The notes under the pieces are model-generated. The model had not been told where the DNA came from. It made no database searches and worked only from the letters and a program-made list of their open reading frames with translations. 6,136 bases of DNA from an uncultured Caryophanales bacterium (GTDB lineage Bacteria > Bacillota_I > Bacilli_A > Izemoplasmatales > Hujiaoplasmataceae), in assembly GCA_937958685.1 (NCBI GenBank), contig CALGNF010000110.1, positions 1 to 6,136 on the forward strand, read 5' to 3'. Each line of letters opens with the position of its first letter. The first letter of the stretch is position 1. Shown one piece after another: positions 1-6,136 of the stretch. Position numbers and translations under genes: made by a program.

Positions 1-172
1 GGTTCACCCGAATGACCGAGTTGAAGGTGAGAATCCGCCGACCCGAGAGCGGTCCGGTGGCCGGGAGACGGGATTCCGCAGCCTGGGAGGGGAGGACCTG
101 GCCAATGGGCCCAGGCAAACAGGAGCCGAGAGTAGTCAGGCCCGCAGTTTTGAGGAAAGTTCGTCGCTTCAT
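1..172 (-). CDS. Tat-exported protein of unknown function, N-terminal 57 codons only
   Basis: The minus strand opens at ATG 172-170 and stays open to the window edge, so the gene is cut by the edge and only 57 residues are visible. It begins MKRRTFLKTAGLTTLGSC, a textbook twin-arginine signal (RRTFLK, then a small and hydrophobic stretch), which implies export of a folded, often cofactor-bearing, protein. A Pro/Ser/Ala-rich linker follows, and near the edge RRILTFNSVIRVN reads like the first beta strand of a mature domain. The start is supported by AGGA eight bases upstream of the ATG and by the position of the twin arginine at residues 3-4. The gene lies 147 bases downstream of the FAD oxidoreductase on the same strand and may belong to the same locus. 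The LTFN-x-x-x-RVN start recalls exported DUF3863-type proteins of Bacteroidetes and PVC bacteria, but this is from memory and weak. The product cannot be named from 57 residues. Confidence 0.8.
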   Translation of the reverse strand, partial: MKRRTFLKTAGLTTLGSCLPGPIGQVLPSQAAESRLPATGPLSGRRILTFNSVIRVN

Positions 173-198
173 GGTGAAAATCCTTTTCTGTTTCACCA
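172..198 (-). promoter_or_regulatory. Hairpin enclosing the ribosome binding site of the Tat-signal gene
   Basis: Positions 172-179 (TGGTGAAA on the plus strand) and 191-198 (TTTCACCA) form a perfect 8-base inverted repeat with an 11-base loop. On the coding strand the loop carries AAAAGGA, the likely Shine-Dalgarno sequence, and the 3' arm ends on the A of the ATG. Folding in the mRNA would therefore place the ribosome site in the loop and pair the bases just before the start codon. It could modulate initiation or be an operator-like palindrome; it could also be chance. No T-run follows, so it is not an intrinsic terminator. The rest of the 173-319 gap shows no confident promoter or terminator. 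Confidence 0.4.
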
Positions 199-319
199 AC
201 ATACGCCGCGAACAAGGTACTCTTCATAGATTCGAACCCGGTTGCATGGCAGTTGGGCTTGGCCGGTTTTCGCAAAGCCTTCAACGCCTGCACGGCCAGT
301 CTGGCGTGACGGACAGAAT

Positions 320-1903
320 TCAGAAACGTTGTTTGGCGGCCACAAGCTTCTCGCGCAGAACCGAATAGGGGACTTCCTGAACGCTGACTCCCTTGTCCAG
401 CGCAACGCCTGCCGCCACCGCCGCGCTCTGCGAGAGCGTCATGAACACCGGCTCCATGCGGATCGAGCCGTGCGCGACGTGCGAAGCCGACACGCAGATC
501 GGCGAGAAGAGGTTTTCGCACTCCCCCTTTCGCGGAATGATCGACCGGTAGGAGATGCCATACGGCTTGGGCGGGACACGCCAGATCACGCCGTCGCTGT
601 TCGCGTGACCGCTCTCGGTGACAAAATGCTGCACGACATGCGAGTCCATGCCGAACGAACCCAGCGCCACGGGGTCGGGCGCAGACCTCCTGCCTTCGCA
701 ATCGTGCTGCGTCATCACGTAATCGCCCACCATGCGCCGCGCTTCGCGGATGTAGATCATCCACGGCCAGCCGCCGTTGTCGGCGAATTCATCCGTCGGC
801 AGGCCGTAGGCCGCCGTCTTCTTGCGGACGGCCTCGGGCACGCGAGGATTGTTCGCCATGGTCCACAGAAAGCCACGGATGTAAGTCTCGTGTTCCTTCT
901 CGATCTCGTGACGACGCTCGTAGCTGGCTTCGGGATAATCCCAGTTCGCTCCGGGCAAGTCCGAGCCGACGGCGTGCATGTTGTTCCAATCCACTTTGCT
1001 CTTCCTGCCCGCCAGCGGCTCAATGAGCGCCGGCAGCCGTTCATCGCCTGCGTCGAAGTTGCGCAGCAGCAGTTCGTGATCCATCTCGCGATAGCCCGCG
1101 GGCTTCTCGATGGGAATGCGAAGCTCCGGATCGGTCGTCAGGCAGACGCGGTAGCAGTATGCCTGAATCCTTCTGTCGCCTTGTCCGTTGGCGAGGCCCT
1201 CGATGCGGAACACATACGGCAGGAGTCCGCTCTTCGGGTCCCCCGGCTTGACGTAGGGATCAACTTCCTCGACGAAATGATCCTTGTCGCCCTGCGTGTA
1301 ATGGACGCGAGGTTTCGTGTCGCCGCGCCGCACGCCCGCCATGTCCTCGCCGTATTGGCTCTCCGGCTCGCGCCCCACCGCGTAGGTGACTCCCGCCGCC
1401 GCCATCAGGTCGCCGACGTAGGTCGCGTCAATGAACATCTTCCCGCGATAGGTCTTGCCGCTAAGCGTGGTGATGGACTCGATTCGCTTGCCATTCATCT
1501 TCACGCCCTTGCCCGGAGCGCGGTCGAGTCTCTCGTTGTAAACCACCGTGACACCGGCGTCTGCGATCATCGTCTCAAAGACCTGCTTGCCCACGCTCGG
1601 TTCGAAACTGCGGACGTAGTCCGTCCCGTAAGCCGCCGCGATGCCGTCGTAAAACTCCGAGGCGATTCCGCCAAACGTGTTCCGCTTGCCGAGAAAATCG
1701 GTCGCGCCGAGCCCGCTCGAACTCATGCCGCCGAGAAAACCCGTGGGATTGACCAGAATGACCGAGCGCCCTTCGCGTTTGACCGCAACAGCAGCGATCA
1801 CAGCCCCGGACGAATCGCCATAGACCACGATATCGTACATGGGCAGTGCGACTCTTGGCGCGAGCAACAGGGCGATGAGGAAGGTCAGAAGGGTTTGTTT
1901 CAT
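320..1903 (-). CDS. Exported FAD-dependent oxidoreductase (FAD_oxidored / 'xanthan lyase'-type family)
   Basis: A 527-residue protein that appears full length. The start is taken at ATG 1903-1901 because it gives a normal Sec signal peptide (MKQTLLTFLIALLLAPRVA, cut possibly near residue 19). The upstream in-frame ATG at 1969 would add 22 hydrophilic residues and overlap the previous gene. Mature sequence begins at once with a Rossmann dinucleotide-binding strand, YDIVVYGDSSGAVIAA (residues 23-38), followed by an acceptor strand VILVNP. Other blocks typical of this flavoprotein family are FIDATYVGDLMAAAG (158-172), VREARRMVGDYVMTQHDCEG (385-404), and the C-terminal ECENLFSPICVSASH...SIRMEPVFM (461-488), which in the family completes the FAD site. 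The family is common beside sulfatases and glycosidases in PVC bacteria; its reaction is poorly defined, so an oxidation of a sugar or linked group is only inferred. It begins 25 bases after the glycosidase-like gene, so co-transcription is likely. The ribosome site is weak (AAGAG only two bases before ATG). Position 30 is Asp where Gly or Ala is usual. Confidence 0.9.
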   Translation of the reverse strand: MKQTLLTFLIALLLAPRVALPMYDIVVYGDSSGAVIAAVAVKREGRSVILVNPTGFLGGMSSSGLGATDFLGKRNTFGGIASEFYDGIAAAYGTDYVRSFEPSVGKQVFETMIADAGVTVVYNERLDRAPGKGVKMNGKRIESITTLSGKTYRGKMFIDATYVGDLMAAAGVTYAVGREPESQYGEDMAGVRRGDTKPRVHYTQGDKDHFVEEVDPYVKPGDPKSGLLPYVFRIEGLANGQGDRRIQAYCYRVCLTTDPELRIPIEKPAGYREMDHELLLRNFDAGDERLPALIEPLAGRKSKVDWNNMHAVGSDLPGANWDYPEASYERRHEIEKEHETYIRGFLWTMANNPRVPEAVRKKTAAYGLPTDEFADNGGWPWMIYIREARRMVGDYVMTQHDCEGRRSAPDPVALGSFGMDSHVVQHFVTESGHANSDGVIWRVPPKPYGISYRSIIPRKGECENLFSPICVSASHVAHGSIRMEPVFMTLSQSAAVAAGVALDKGVSVQEVPYSVLREKLVAAKQRF

Positions 1904-1928
1904 TGCTCTTGGGCCAGGCAGGACGATG

Positions 1929-4490
1929 TCATCGTTGTGTCCTCCGGAAGACCACCTTCCATGACACATCGCGGTTTTCCTCCGTCCTCAAGGATACTTC
2001 CGCCAGCGGCTCGTCCCCCGCACGAGGCGTGACCTGGATCGCAGCCCCATCGGCTTCGGCCGTGTCTGCCGTGTATCCGTTCAACGCAAGCGTGATGCGA
2101 TAGGTTTCTCCGCCGATCACGGAGGCTGTGCCTGAGAGTGTCTCCGTCGCGTCGTTCCAGCGGGGTTTTGTCACCAGATCCACATATCCCTGCATGAGAT
2201 GCCGGTCGGTGGAGATCCACTGGGGACGATCCTCCGCCGCATGGACCGCGAGCATTCTCGCCTCGCCTGCGGCGAGCGTCTGCCTGATGGCATCCCCGCC
2301 GGCCACCCGGCCCGCGAAACGGTCATTCCAGAAATCGTAGACCAGGTAGGCACGCCCGGCATCCAATCCCATGGCTCCGAAGGCGGTGTTGCCGCTGATC
2401 GGAACCTCGAATGCTCTTGGATCATCACTGACGTTGTAGAGAACGAGTTGGTGCCAGTTTGCCAAGATCGGAAAATCGAAGACCGTCGGTTCGTCGCGGA
2501 CGAACGCATCGAGCGGTCGCGCCGTCAGCGGGCTGGCGTGGAACGGAAAGACACGGCTGAGGTCATGCAAGACTTCAGCGGAGAAGAGCCTGAAACTCTC
2601 GGTCAGCAGCAGCCGTCCGCTGACCACATAACTCATCGTGAGGATCGAGCGGCGCTCGGTTTCGCCGATCAGATGGACATTCCGCCCGTGGCCCGAGCGG
2701 ATCAGGGCCTTGCCGTCCAGATCATAGTTGGTCAGCCGTCGGTTCTTATACCAGCGCATGGCGATGGGAGTCACGAGCCGCGGACTGATCGTGTTCGTAT
2801 CGCCAGCGGTTCTGATCGAGCTGATGAACTCCAGCGTGGCGTCCGATCCCGGGCCGATCCGCTCCTGCAAGTAGGCATTCCGGCCGAGCTGCTCTCTCGC
2901 AATCCGAAAGACATTCCGGTAGGCCTGGGTGGCGGTCGCATAGCGGTCTTCGAAGCCGCCCCGTTCCGCGAAGGCGCGGTCGGGATAGTCGTAAAAGACG
3001 CCTTGGATCCCTGCGGTTTTCAAATTCCGGTTCACAGCGGTCCAATGCTTCAGGAACCCGGGATCGGTGTAGTCATAGGTTTCCTGCCACAACTTGCCAT
3101 ATCCCGGGCTCCATTGGCCCGGATTGTCGTAGTCCGGGATGCCCCTGTCACCGATCACCCAGTGGGGATCGCCGACCTTGTTGCCGTCCTTCTTGATGTA
3201 TTTGTGAGCCTGGTTGTAGAGCATGTGGCCCGGGAATGCCTCGGCGTAATCCTCGCTGCGGATGCCGGGCTGAAAATAGTGAATCGGGATGCCGCCCAGC
3301 TCTCGGATCGCGGTCGCCCACTTGGGCGTGGTTTCATAGGGCTCCTCATAATGCCGCTCAAGGATGCATCGCTCCTTGCGGCCATACATCCGCCAGTGCT
3401 CGTCGTCCCACCAACCCTGCTGGTTGTTCTGCTCGTAGCAGTCGGGAACCAGCCGCACCGCCACCGGCGTATACTTCAGGAACCCGCATTCCGCGATGCG
3501 CCGCATCTCCCTTACGGCGCCGACGGTGCTGTTGGTGGATTCAACGTCGCCGCCAAAATGGTCAACTGCCAGGAACCACATGCACGTTGAAGGAAATTGA
3601 TAGTAGTTCAGGTCGATGCCACGGGCCCGTTGCGTCGTTGCGGCATACGCTTCGAGGGCTTCAAAGGGATTGCGCGTGAGTCCGTCGAGGTAGAAGCGGT
3701 CCGCGGATTGATAGCTTTGGCCGGGATCAACCCGTTTCCCCACCGGATCGTCCGCGTACATGACCAGTCCGCCCCCGGCGATGTGGACGTGTTTGCGGAA
3801 GTCGGCATAAGTCAGCCCGCCCGCAACCAATGATCGCGGCTGTTCCGGGTCGGCGAAAAAACAGAGCACATTGTTCTCCGCACGGATTTCCGATCCCCGG
3901 ACCACCGTCGTTTTCGCAAGGCCGCTGCCCCCGCCGAGCAAGCGCAGCGCATCGGAGGGGCCGCCGGGCAAGAACCGGTCGCCATCGATCACCTCCACCC
4001 GACGGAGCCGGACCGGGCGGACGCCCAAGTTGGTGAAGCCCAGGCCGATCTCAAGGAAGGTCATGCCGGGGTAGAGCGTGAACTGCACCCGCAACTCACC
4101 GCGCCCCGCCACACGACTGACCATCGACAGTGAACTGCCGCCTGTGAAGGAGGTTGGCAGAGCGCCTTCGCCCGTGACCGTGTTGATGCCTCGGGTGCTC
4201 TCGAATCGCAAGGCTGCTGTGTCCGTTTCAAACCCGTCGGGGCCGAGATCGGCCAGCTCGACATAGGGCGCAATCGAGAAACCGATCCGCGAATCGCTCA
4301 CGAGGGGTTCGTCTTGTTGCGCGCTGATCAGATCAAACCGCCCCTGCTGCGGCTTGATGCGGACTTCCAGCAAACCGTTCGTGAGGCGGACCGGTTCCGC
4401 ACTCCATGCATTTGCCGACATGAACATCCCGGCCAAGATGATTTCCATGGCACGGAGCAGGATTCGCGGGTTGCCGTCCTGATGTCTCAT
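1929..4490 (-). CDS. Exported glycoside hydrolase-like protein, possible clan GH-D relative
   Basis: An 853-residue protein starting at ATG 4490-4488 with GGAGGAA about 11 bases upstream. Residues 1-31 form a signal peptide: basic start, hydrophobic MEIILAGMFMSANAW, probable cut after WSA. Residues about 33-290 are beta-rich and look like an N-terminal carbohydrate-enzyme beta-sandwich. Residues about 295-650 are aromatic-rich with alternating strands and helices, as in a TIM barrel. GVFYDYPD (497-504) offers Asp501 at a strand end, and SIRTAGDT (558-565) offers Asp564 after an Arg; this spacing resembles the nucleophile and the R-x-x-x-D acid/base of alpha-galactosidase-like clan GH-D (GH27/GH36). 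Residues about 665-750 resemble the C-terminal beta domain of such enzymes, and 760-853 add another beta segment. Hydrolysis of a glycoside outside the cytoplasm is therefore inferred, not shown; the protein may fall in a domain-of-unknown-function family such as DUF6259. It sits between sulfatase sequence (21 bases upstream) and the flavoprotein gene (25 bases downstream), consistent with an operon for a sulfated glycan. Confidence 0.85.
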   Translation of the reverse strand: MRHQDGNPRILLRAMEIILAGMFMSANAWSAEPVRLTNGLLEVRIKPQQGRFDLISAQQDEPLVSDSRIGFSIAPYVELADLGPDGFETDTAALRFESTRGINTVTGEGALPTSFTGGSSLSMVSRVAGRGELRVQFTLYPGMTFLEIGLGFTNLGVRPVRLRRVEVIDGDRFLPGGPSDALRLLGGGSGLAKTTVVRGSEIRAENNVLCFFADPEQPRSLVAGGLTYADFRKHVHIAGGGLVMYADDPVGKRVDPGQSYQSADRFYLDGLTRNPFEALEAYAATTQRARGIDLNYYQFPSTCMWFLAVDHFGGDVESTNSTVGAVREMRRIAECGFLKYTPVAVRLVPDCYEQNNQQGWWDDEHWRMYGRKERCILERHYEEPYETTPKWATAIRELGGIPIHYFQPGIRSEDYAEAFPGHMLYNQAHKYIKKDGNKVGDPHWVIGDRGIPDYDNPGQWSPGYGKLWQETYDYTDPGFLKHWTAVNRNLKTAGIQGVFYDYPDRAFAERGGFEDRYATATQAYRNVFRIAREQLGRNAYLQERIGPGSDATLEFISSIRTAGDTNTISPRLVTPIAMRWYKNRRLTNYDLDGKALIRSGHGRNVHLIGETERRSILTMSYVVSGRLLLTESFRLFSAEVLHDLSRVFPFHASPLTARPLDAFVRDEPTVFDFPILANWHQLVLYNVSDDPRAFEVPISGNTAFGAMGLDAGRAYLVYDFWNDRFAGRVAGGDAIRQTLAAGEARMLAVHAAEDRPQWISTDRHLMQGYVDLVTKPRWNDATETLSGTASVIGGETYRITLALNGYTADTAEADGAAIQVTPRAGDEPLAEVSLRTEENRDVSWKVVFRRTQR

Positions 4491-4498
4491 GGTTCGGT

Positions 4499-4507
4499 CT
4501 TTCCTCC
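4499..4507 (-). promoter_or_regulatory. Ribosome binding site of the glycosidase-like gene
   Basis: The coding strand reads GGAGGAAAG here, a strong Shine-Dalgarno match about 8-12 bases before ATG 4490-4488. It supports that ATG over the internal Met15 codon, which would lose the basic part of the signal peptide. It lies in the 21-base gap after the sulfatase remnant. Confidence 0.6.
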
Positions 4508-4511
4508 ATTC

Positions 4512-4793
4512 TCACGGATTGCCTCGGGAGCGTTCACCTCGGCTTCGGCCGGACGCCCTGGATTGATCGAACACGGTCTTAAGTTTCTTCACGATCTGCG
4601 GTTGCTCGAAGCAGAGGTTCCGTGTCTCGCCAGGGTCGGTTTCGAAGTTGTAGAGCTGGCCCGGCGCACCGGGCGAGGTGTCGGGGAGCATGAACGGCTT
4701 GAGACCGGGATTGTTATCGTAGCGGTTGCCGCCGGAGCCGGGATGGTCGAGGTGTTTCCCGTGGCCACGACGTATGGAGAGAGTGCGCGGTTT
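4512..4793 (-). pseudogene. C-terminal remnant of a second sulfatase gene
   Basis: Reading 4793 to the TGA at 4514-4512 gives 93 open codons with no start: a TGA (4796-4794) stands directly before them in frame. The peptide holds the typical end of an S1 sulfatase: RRGHGKHLDHPGSGG (residues 8-22, the usual 'R-x-G-x-W-K-x-L-D-H' strand, with W replaced by G at residue 12), then APGQLYNFETDPGETRNL (43-60), where Q-L-Y-x-L-x-x-D-P-x-E-x-x-N-L is the family hallmark, and a final helix PQIVKKLKTVFDQSRASGRS (65-84). The catalytic domain, metal ligands and formylglycine motif are all absent. It is not a frameshifted tail of the neighbouring sulfatase, because that gene already carries its own version of this segment (ELFDLADDPRETKDL). 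It is best read as what remains of a tandem sulfatase gene after a deletion, and it is probably not translated. Confidence 0.75.
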
Positions 4794-4798
4794 TCATT

Positions 4799-6094
4799 TT
4801 AGTCTAGGTCTGCAGGCGGAACGATGAAGCGAGATCCGACTTGGCGCAAACGGTTCAAATGCCGGGCGAGGCGCTCGGCGAGATCGGGCTTCAGTTCGAT
4901 CAGATCCTTTGTCTCCCGGGGGTCGTCGGCGAGGTCGAAGAGTTCGCGTTTTGCTTCCTTGCCTGTCGTCGGATCGACATGGCTGATGTATTTCCATCTT
5001 CCGCAACGCAGCGCCAGGTCTCCCTTACGCGTAGCGTTGATCATCCCCGGACTCGGCTGGCACTCGCCGGTGCCGAGCAGCGCCGGCAGGAAGCTGAAAC
5101 TGTCTTCGGCAGCGTTGTCGGGCAGCGCAAATCCGGTGAGTTCGGCGAGGGTCGCCATTAGGTCAGTCAGGGATATGGTGGCGTCAGAAACCCGGCCAGC
5201 GGCAATCCGCCCCGGCCAGCGAGCGACGAACGGTTCACGGTGTCCGCCTTCATAAGGCGAGTTCTTGGCGCCCCGGAAACCACCGGTTGAGTCGTGGCCA
5301 TTTTGCCCTCTGCCATCGGGGCCATTATCACTGGAGAAGATCAGCAACGTGCGGTCCAAGAGCCCGTGTTTGCGTAAGCTCTCATAGACTTGCCCGACGG
5401 CCCAGTCGGCCAGGGCGTTCATGTCACCGCGCGGCCCTTCCTTGCTCGTGCCGCGGATGAATCCGGGCGCAACCCACGGGATATGGGGTGTGTTCAGGGC
5501 GAAATAGAGGAAGAACGGCTTGCCGGTCTGGTCGGCGGCCCGGCTTTCGATGTAACTCACGGCTTGTTGCGTGAGGGTTTCATCCACCGCCTCGATGGTC
5601 CAACCAGGGGCGACCAAGCCGGGATAGAAGCCGGGCAGGACATTCCATTCATCCGGGTTGAGTCGGTTCGGAATGCCCAGCGTGCGGTCGTCCCTGATGA
5701 AGGCATAGGGCGGATCGGACGATGGGCAGCCAGCGCCGCCGAAGAAGAAATCAAACCCGTGCGCCATCGGCCCATCCTCGAGCGGTTTGGTGAAGTCTAT
5801 GTGAGTTTCATTGGATGTGAAGTCTCCCCCGTAGTTTTTCTTGTTCGGATACTTGAATCCGAGATGCCATTTGCCGATGCAAGCCGTAGCGTAGCCTTGG
5901 CGGCGCAACATCTCCGCGAGGGTCAGACGGTCGCGGTCAACGATGGGCTTTTCATAGGGCATGAGGACAGCGTATCCCGCGGGTGTCCGCCACATGTGCT
6001 GACCCGTCATGATGCCGTAGCGCGTGGGCGTGCAGACCGCACCCCCGGAATGGGCATCGGTGAAGCGAACGCCTTCTTTGGCTAAGTAACTATC
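4799..6094 (-). CDS. Formylglycine-dependent S1 sulfatase, N-terminal part missing
   Basis: The open frame runs from 6094 to TAA 4801-4799 (431 residues). Sulfatases hydrolyse sulfate esters, here probably on a carbohydrate outside the cytoplasm or in the periplasm. The signature AVCTPTRYGIMTG is read upstream of Met 6010, with the Cys codon at 6034-6032; this Cys would be oxidised to formylglycine. Counting from that Met as 1, further active-site blocks are GKWHLG (46-51), the TPH histidine (176), SSDNG (226-230), and GAKNSPYEGGHREPF (247-261), followed by the C-terminal ELFDLADDPRETKDL segment (356-370). All are in the usual order and intact. Missing are the signal peptide and the first strand with the paired metal-binding aspartates, about 60-80 residues. 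The in-frame ATG at 6010 cannot be the true start since it lies inside the signature, after the catalytic Cys. Upstream of about 6085 the family similarity stops and a TGA at 6097-6095 closes the frame, so this is either a truncated gene or a sequence joined wrongly near the edge. Confidence 0.85.
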   Translation of the reverse strand, partial: DSYLAKEGVRFTDAHSGGAVCTPTRYGIMTGQHMWRTPAGYAVLMPYEKPIVDRDRLTLAEMLRRQGYATACIGKWHLGFKYPNKKNYGGDFTSNETHIDFTKPLEDGPMAHGFDFFFGGAGCPSSDPPYAFIRDDRTLGIPNRLNPDEWNVLPGFYPGLVAPGWTIEAVDETLTQQAVSYIESRAADQTGKPFFLYFALNTPHIPWVAPGFIRGTSKEGPRGDMNALADWAVGQVYESLRKHGLLDRTLLIFSSDNGPDGRGQNGHDSTGGFRGAKNSPYEGGHREPFVARWPGRIAAGRVSDATISLTDLMATLAELTGFALPDNAAEDSFSFLPALLGTGECQPSPGMINATRKGDLALRCGRWKYISHVDPTTGKEAKRELFDLADDPRETKDLIELKPDLAERLARHLNRLRQVGSRFIVPPADLD

Positions 6095-6136
6095 TCAAAA
6101 GGCTCAGGCGATGGAGACGGCGATACCAGAGCAGGC
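6086..6136. other. Non-sulfatase sequence upstream of the sulfatase break
   Basis: On the coding strand none of the three frames continues the sulfatase. The frame of the gene has TGA at 6097-6095 and another at 6106-6104; the other two frames give short peptides unlike the expected strand before 'NID-x-LA-x-EG'. No promoter or ribosome site is evident, and the stretch is too short to identify. Confidence 0.5.

Noticed and set aside
1..172. Possible riboswitch or structured RNA on the plus strand, suggested by GGTGAGAATCC and AGTCAGG
   Set aside because: The elements are not in the order or spacing of a cobalamin riboswitch, and the minus strand codes for a convincing Tat signal peptide over the same bases.
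226..250. GGTTCGAATC on the minus strand, resembling a tRNA T-loop
   Set aside because: The flanking bases do not pair into a T stem, and no anticodon or acceptor arm is found around it.
260..298. Inverted repeat TGGCCG / CGGCCA after the flavoprotein gene as a terminator
   Set aside because: Only 6 bases pair across a 27-base loop and no T-run follows on the minus strand.
242..2032. Plus-strand 596-codon open frame opposite the flavoprotein gene
   Set aside because: It is antisense to a gene with clear family motifs, is rich in Arg, His, Ala and Val, shows no domain pattern, and is expected from codon bias at high G+C.
2199..3590. Plus-strand 463-codon open frame opposite the glycosidase-like gene
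   Set aside because: Antisense shadow of a gene with signal peptide, good ribosome site and domain structure; the translated sequence has no recognisable motif or plausible start region.
4714..4797. Small minus-strand frame from the ATG just after the sulfatase stop (27 codons)
   Set aside because: No ribosome site; it runs out of frame through the sulfatase remnant and ends at a random stop.
4314..4802. Plus-strand 162-codon open frame opposite the sulfatase remnant
   Set aside because: The minus strand here encodes a recognisable sulfatase C-terminus; the plus-strand product is low-information and shows no family features.
6090..6136. Plus-strand reading with a DGDGD-like stretch, suggesting a calcium-binding repeat protein
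   Set aside because: About 16 codons at the window edge, with no second repeat and no start; too short to support.

Overview
The window is about 60% G+C by eye and looks like a fragment of a bacterial carbohydrate-degradation locus with every recognisable gene on the minus strand. The gene set is a formylglycine-type sulfatase, a remnant of a second sulfatase, a large exported glycosidase-like protein, an exported FAD-dependent oxidoreductase and a Tat-exported protein. Such a set is typical of sulfatase-rich heterotrophs of the PVC group (Kiritimatiellota/Verrucomicrobiota, Lentisphaerota, Planctomycetota). That placement is inferred from gene families and general sequence resemblance; there is no rRNA or other phylogenetic marker here.

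Layout in transcription order, from the right edge to the left: (1) 6136-6086, a short stretch that is not sulfatase sequence in any frame on the coding strand; (2) 6094-4799, an S1-type sulfatase whose N-terminal part is missing; (3) 4793-4512, an orphan C-terminal piece of a second, different sulfatase, without start codon or catalytic domain; (4) 4490-1929, an 853-residue exported protein that I read as a glycoside-hydrolase-like enzyme (beta-sandwich, TIM-barrel-like core, C-terminal beta domains); (5) 1903-320, a 527-residue exported FAD-dependent oxidoreductase; (6) a 147-base gap with no convincing promoter or terminator but with a hairpin over the next ribosome binding site; (7) 172-1, the first 57 codons of a protein with a clear twin-arginine signal, running off the left edge.

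Gaps of 21 and 25 bases between items 3/4 and 4/5 suggest one transcript. A plausible joint role is stepwise attack on a sulfated glycan outside the cytoplasm: desulfation, glycoside cleavage, and redox modification of a sugar or linked group by the flavoprotein. This is inference; no substrate can be read from the sequence.

The points that most deserve a second look are the damaged sulfatase region (one gene without its head, one gene reduced to its tail, lying 5 bases apart), the unclassified glycosidase-like protein with acidic residues placed as in clan GH-D enzymes, and the Tat-signal gene at the left edge. I found no CRISPR array, tRNA, rRNA, insertion sequence or defence system, and nothing that amounts to a wholly new system.
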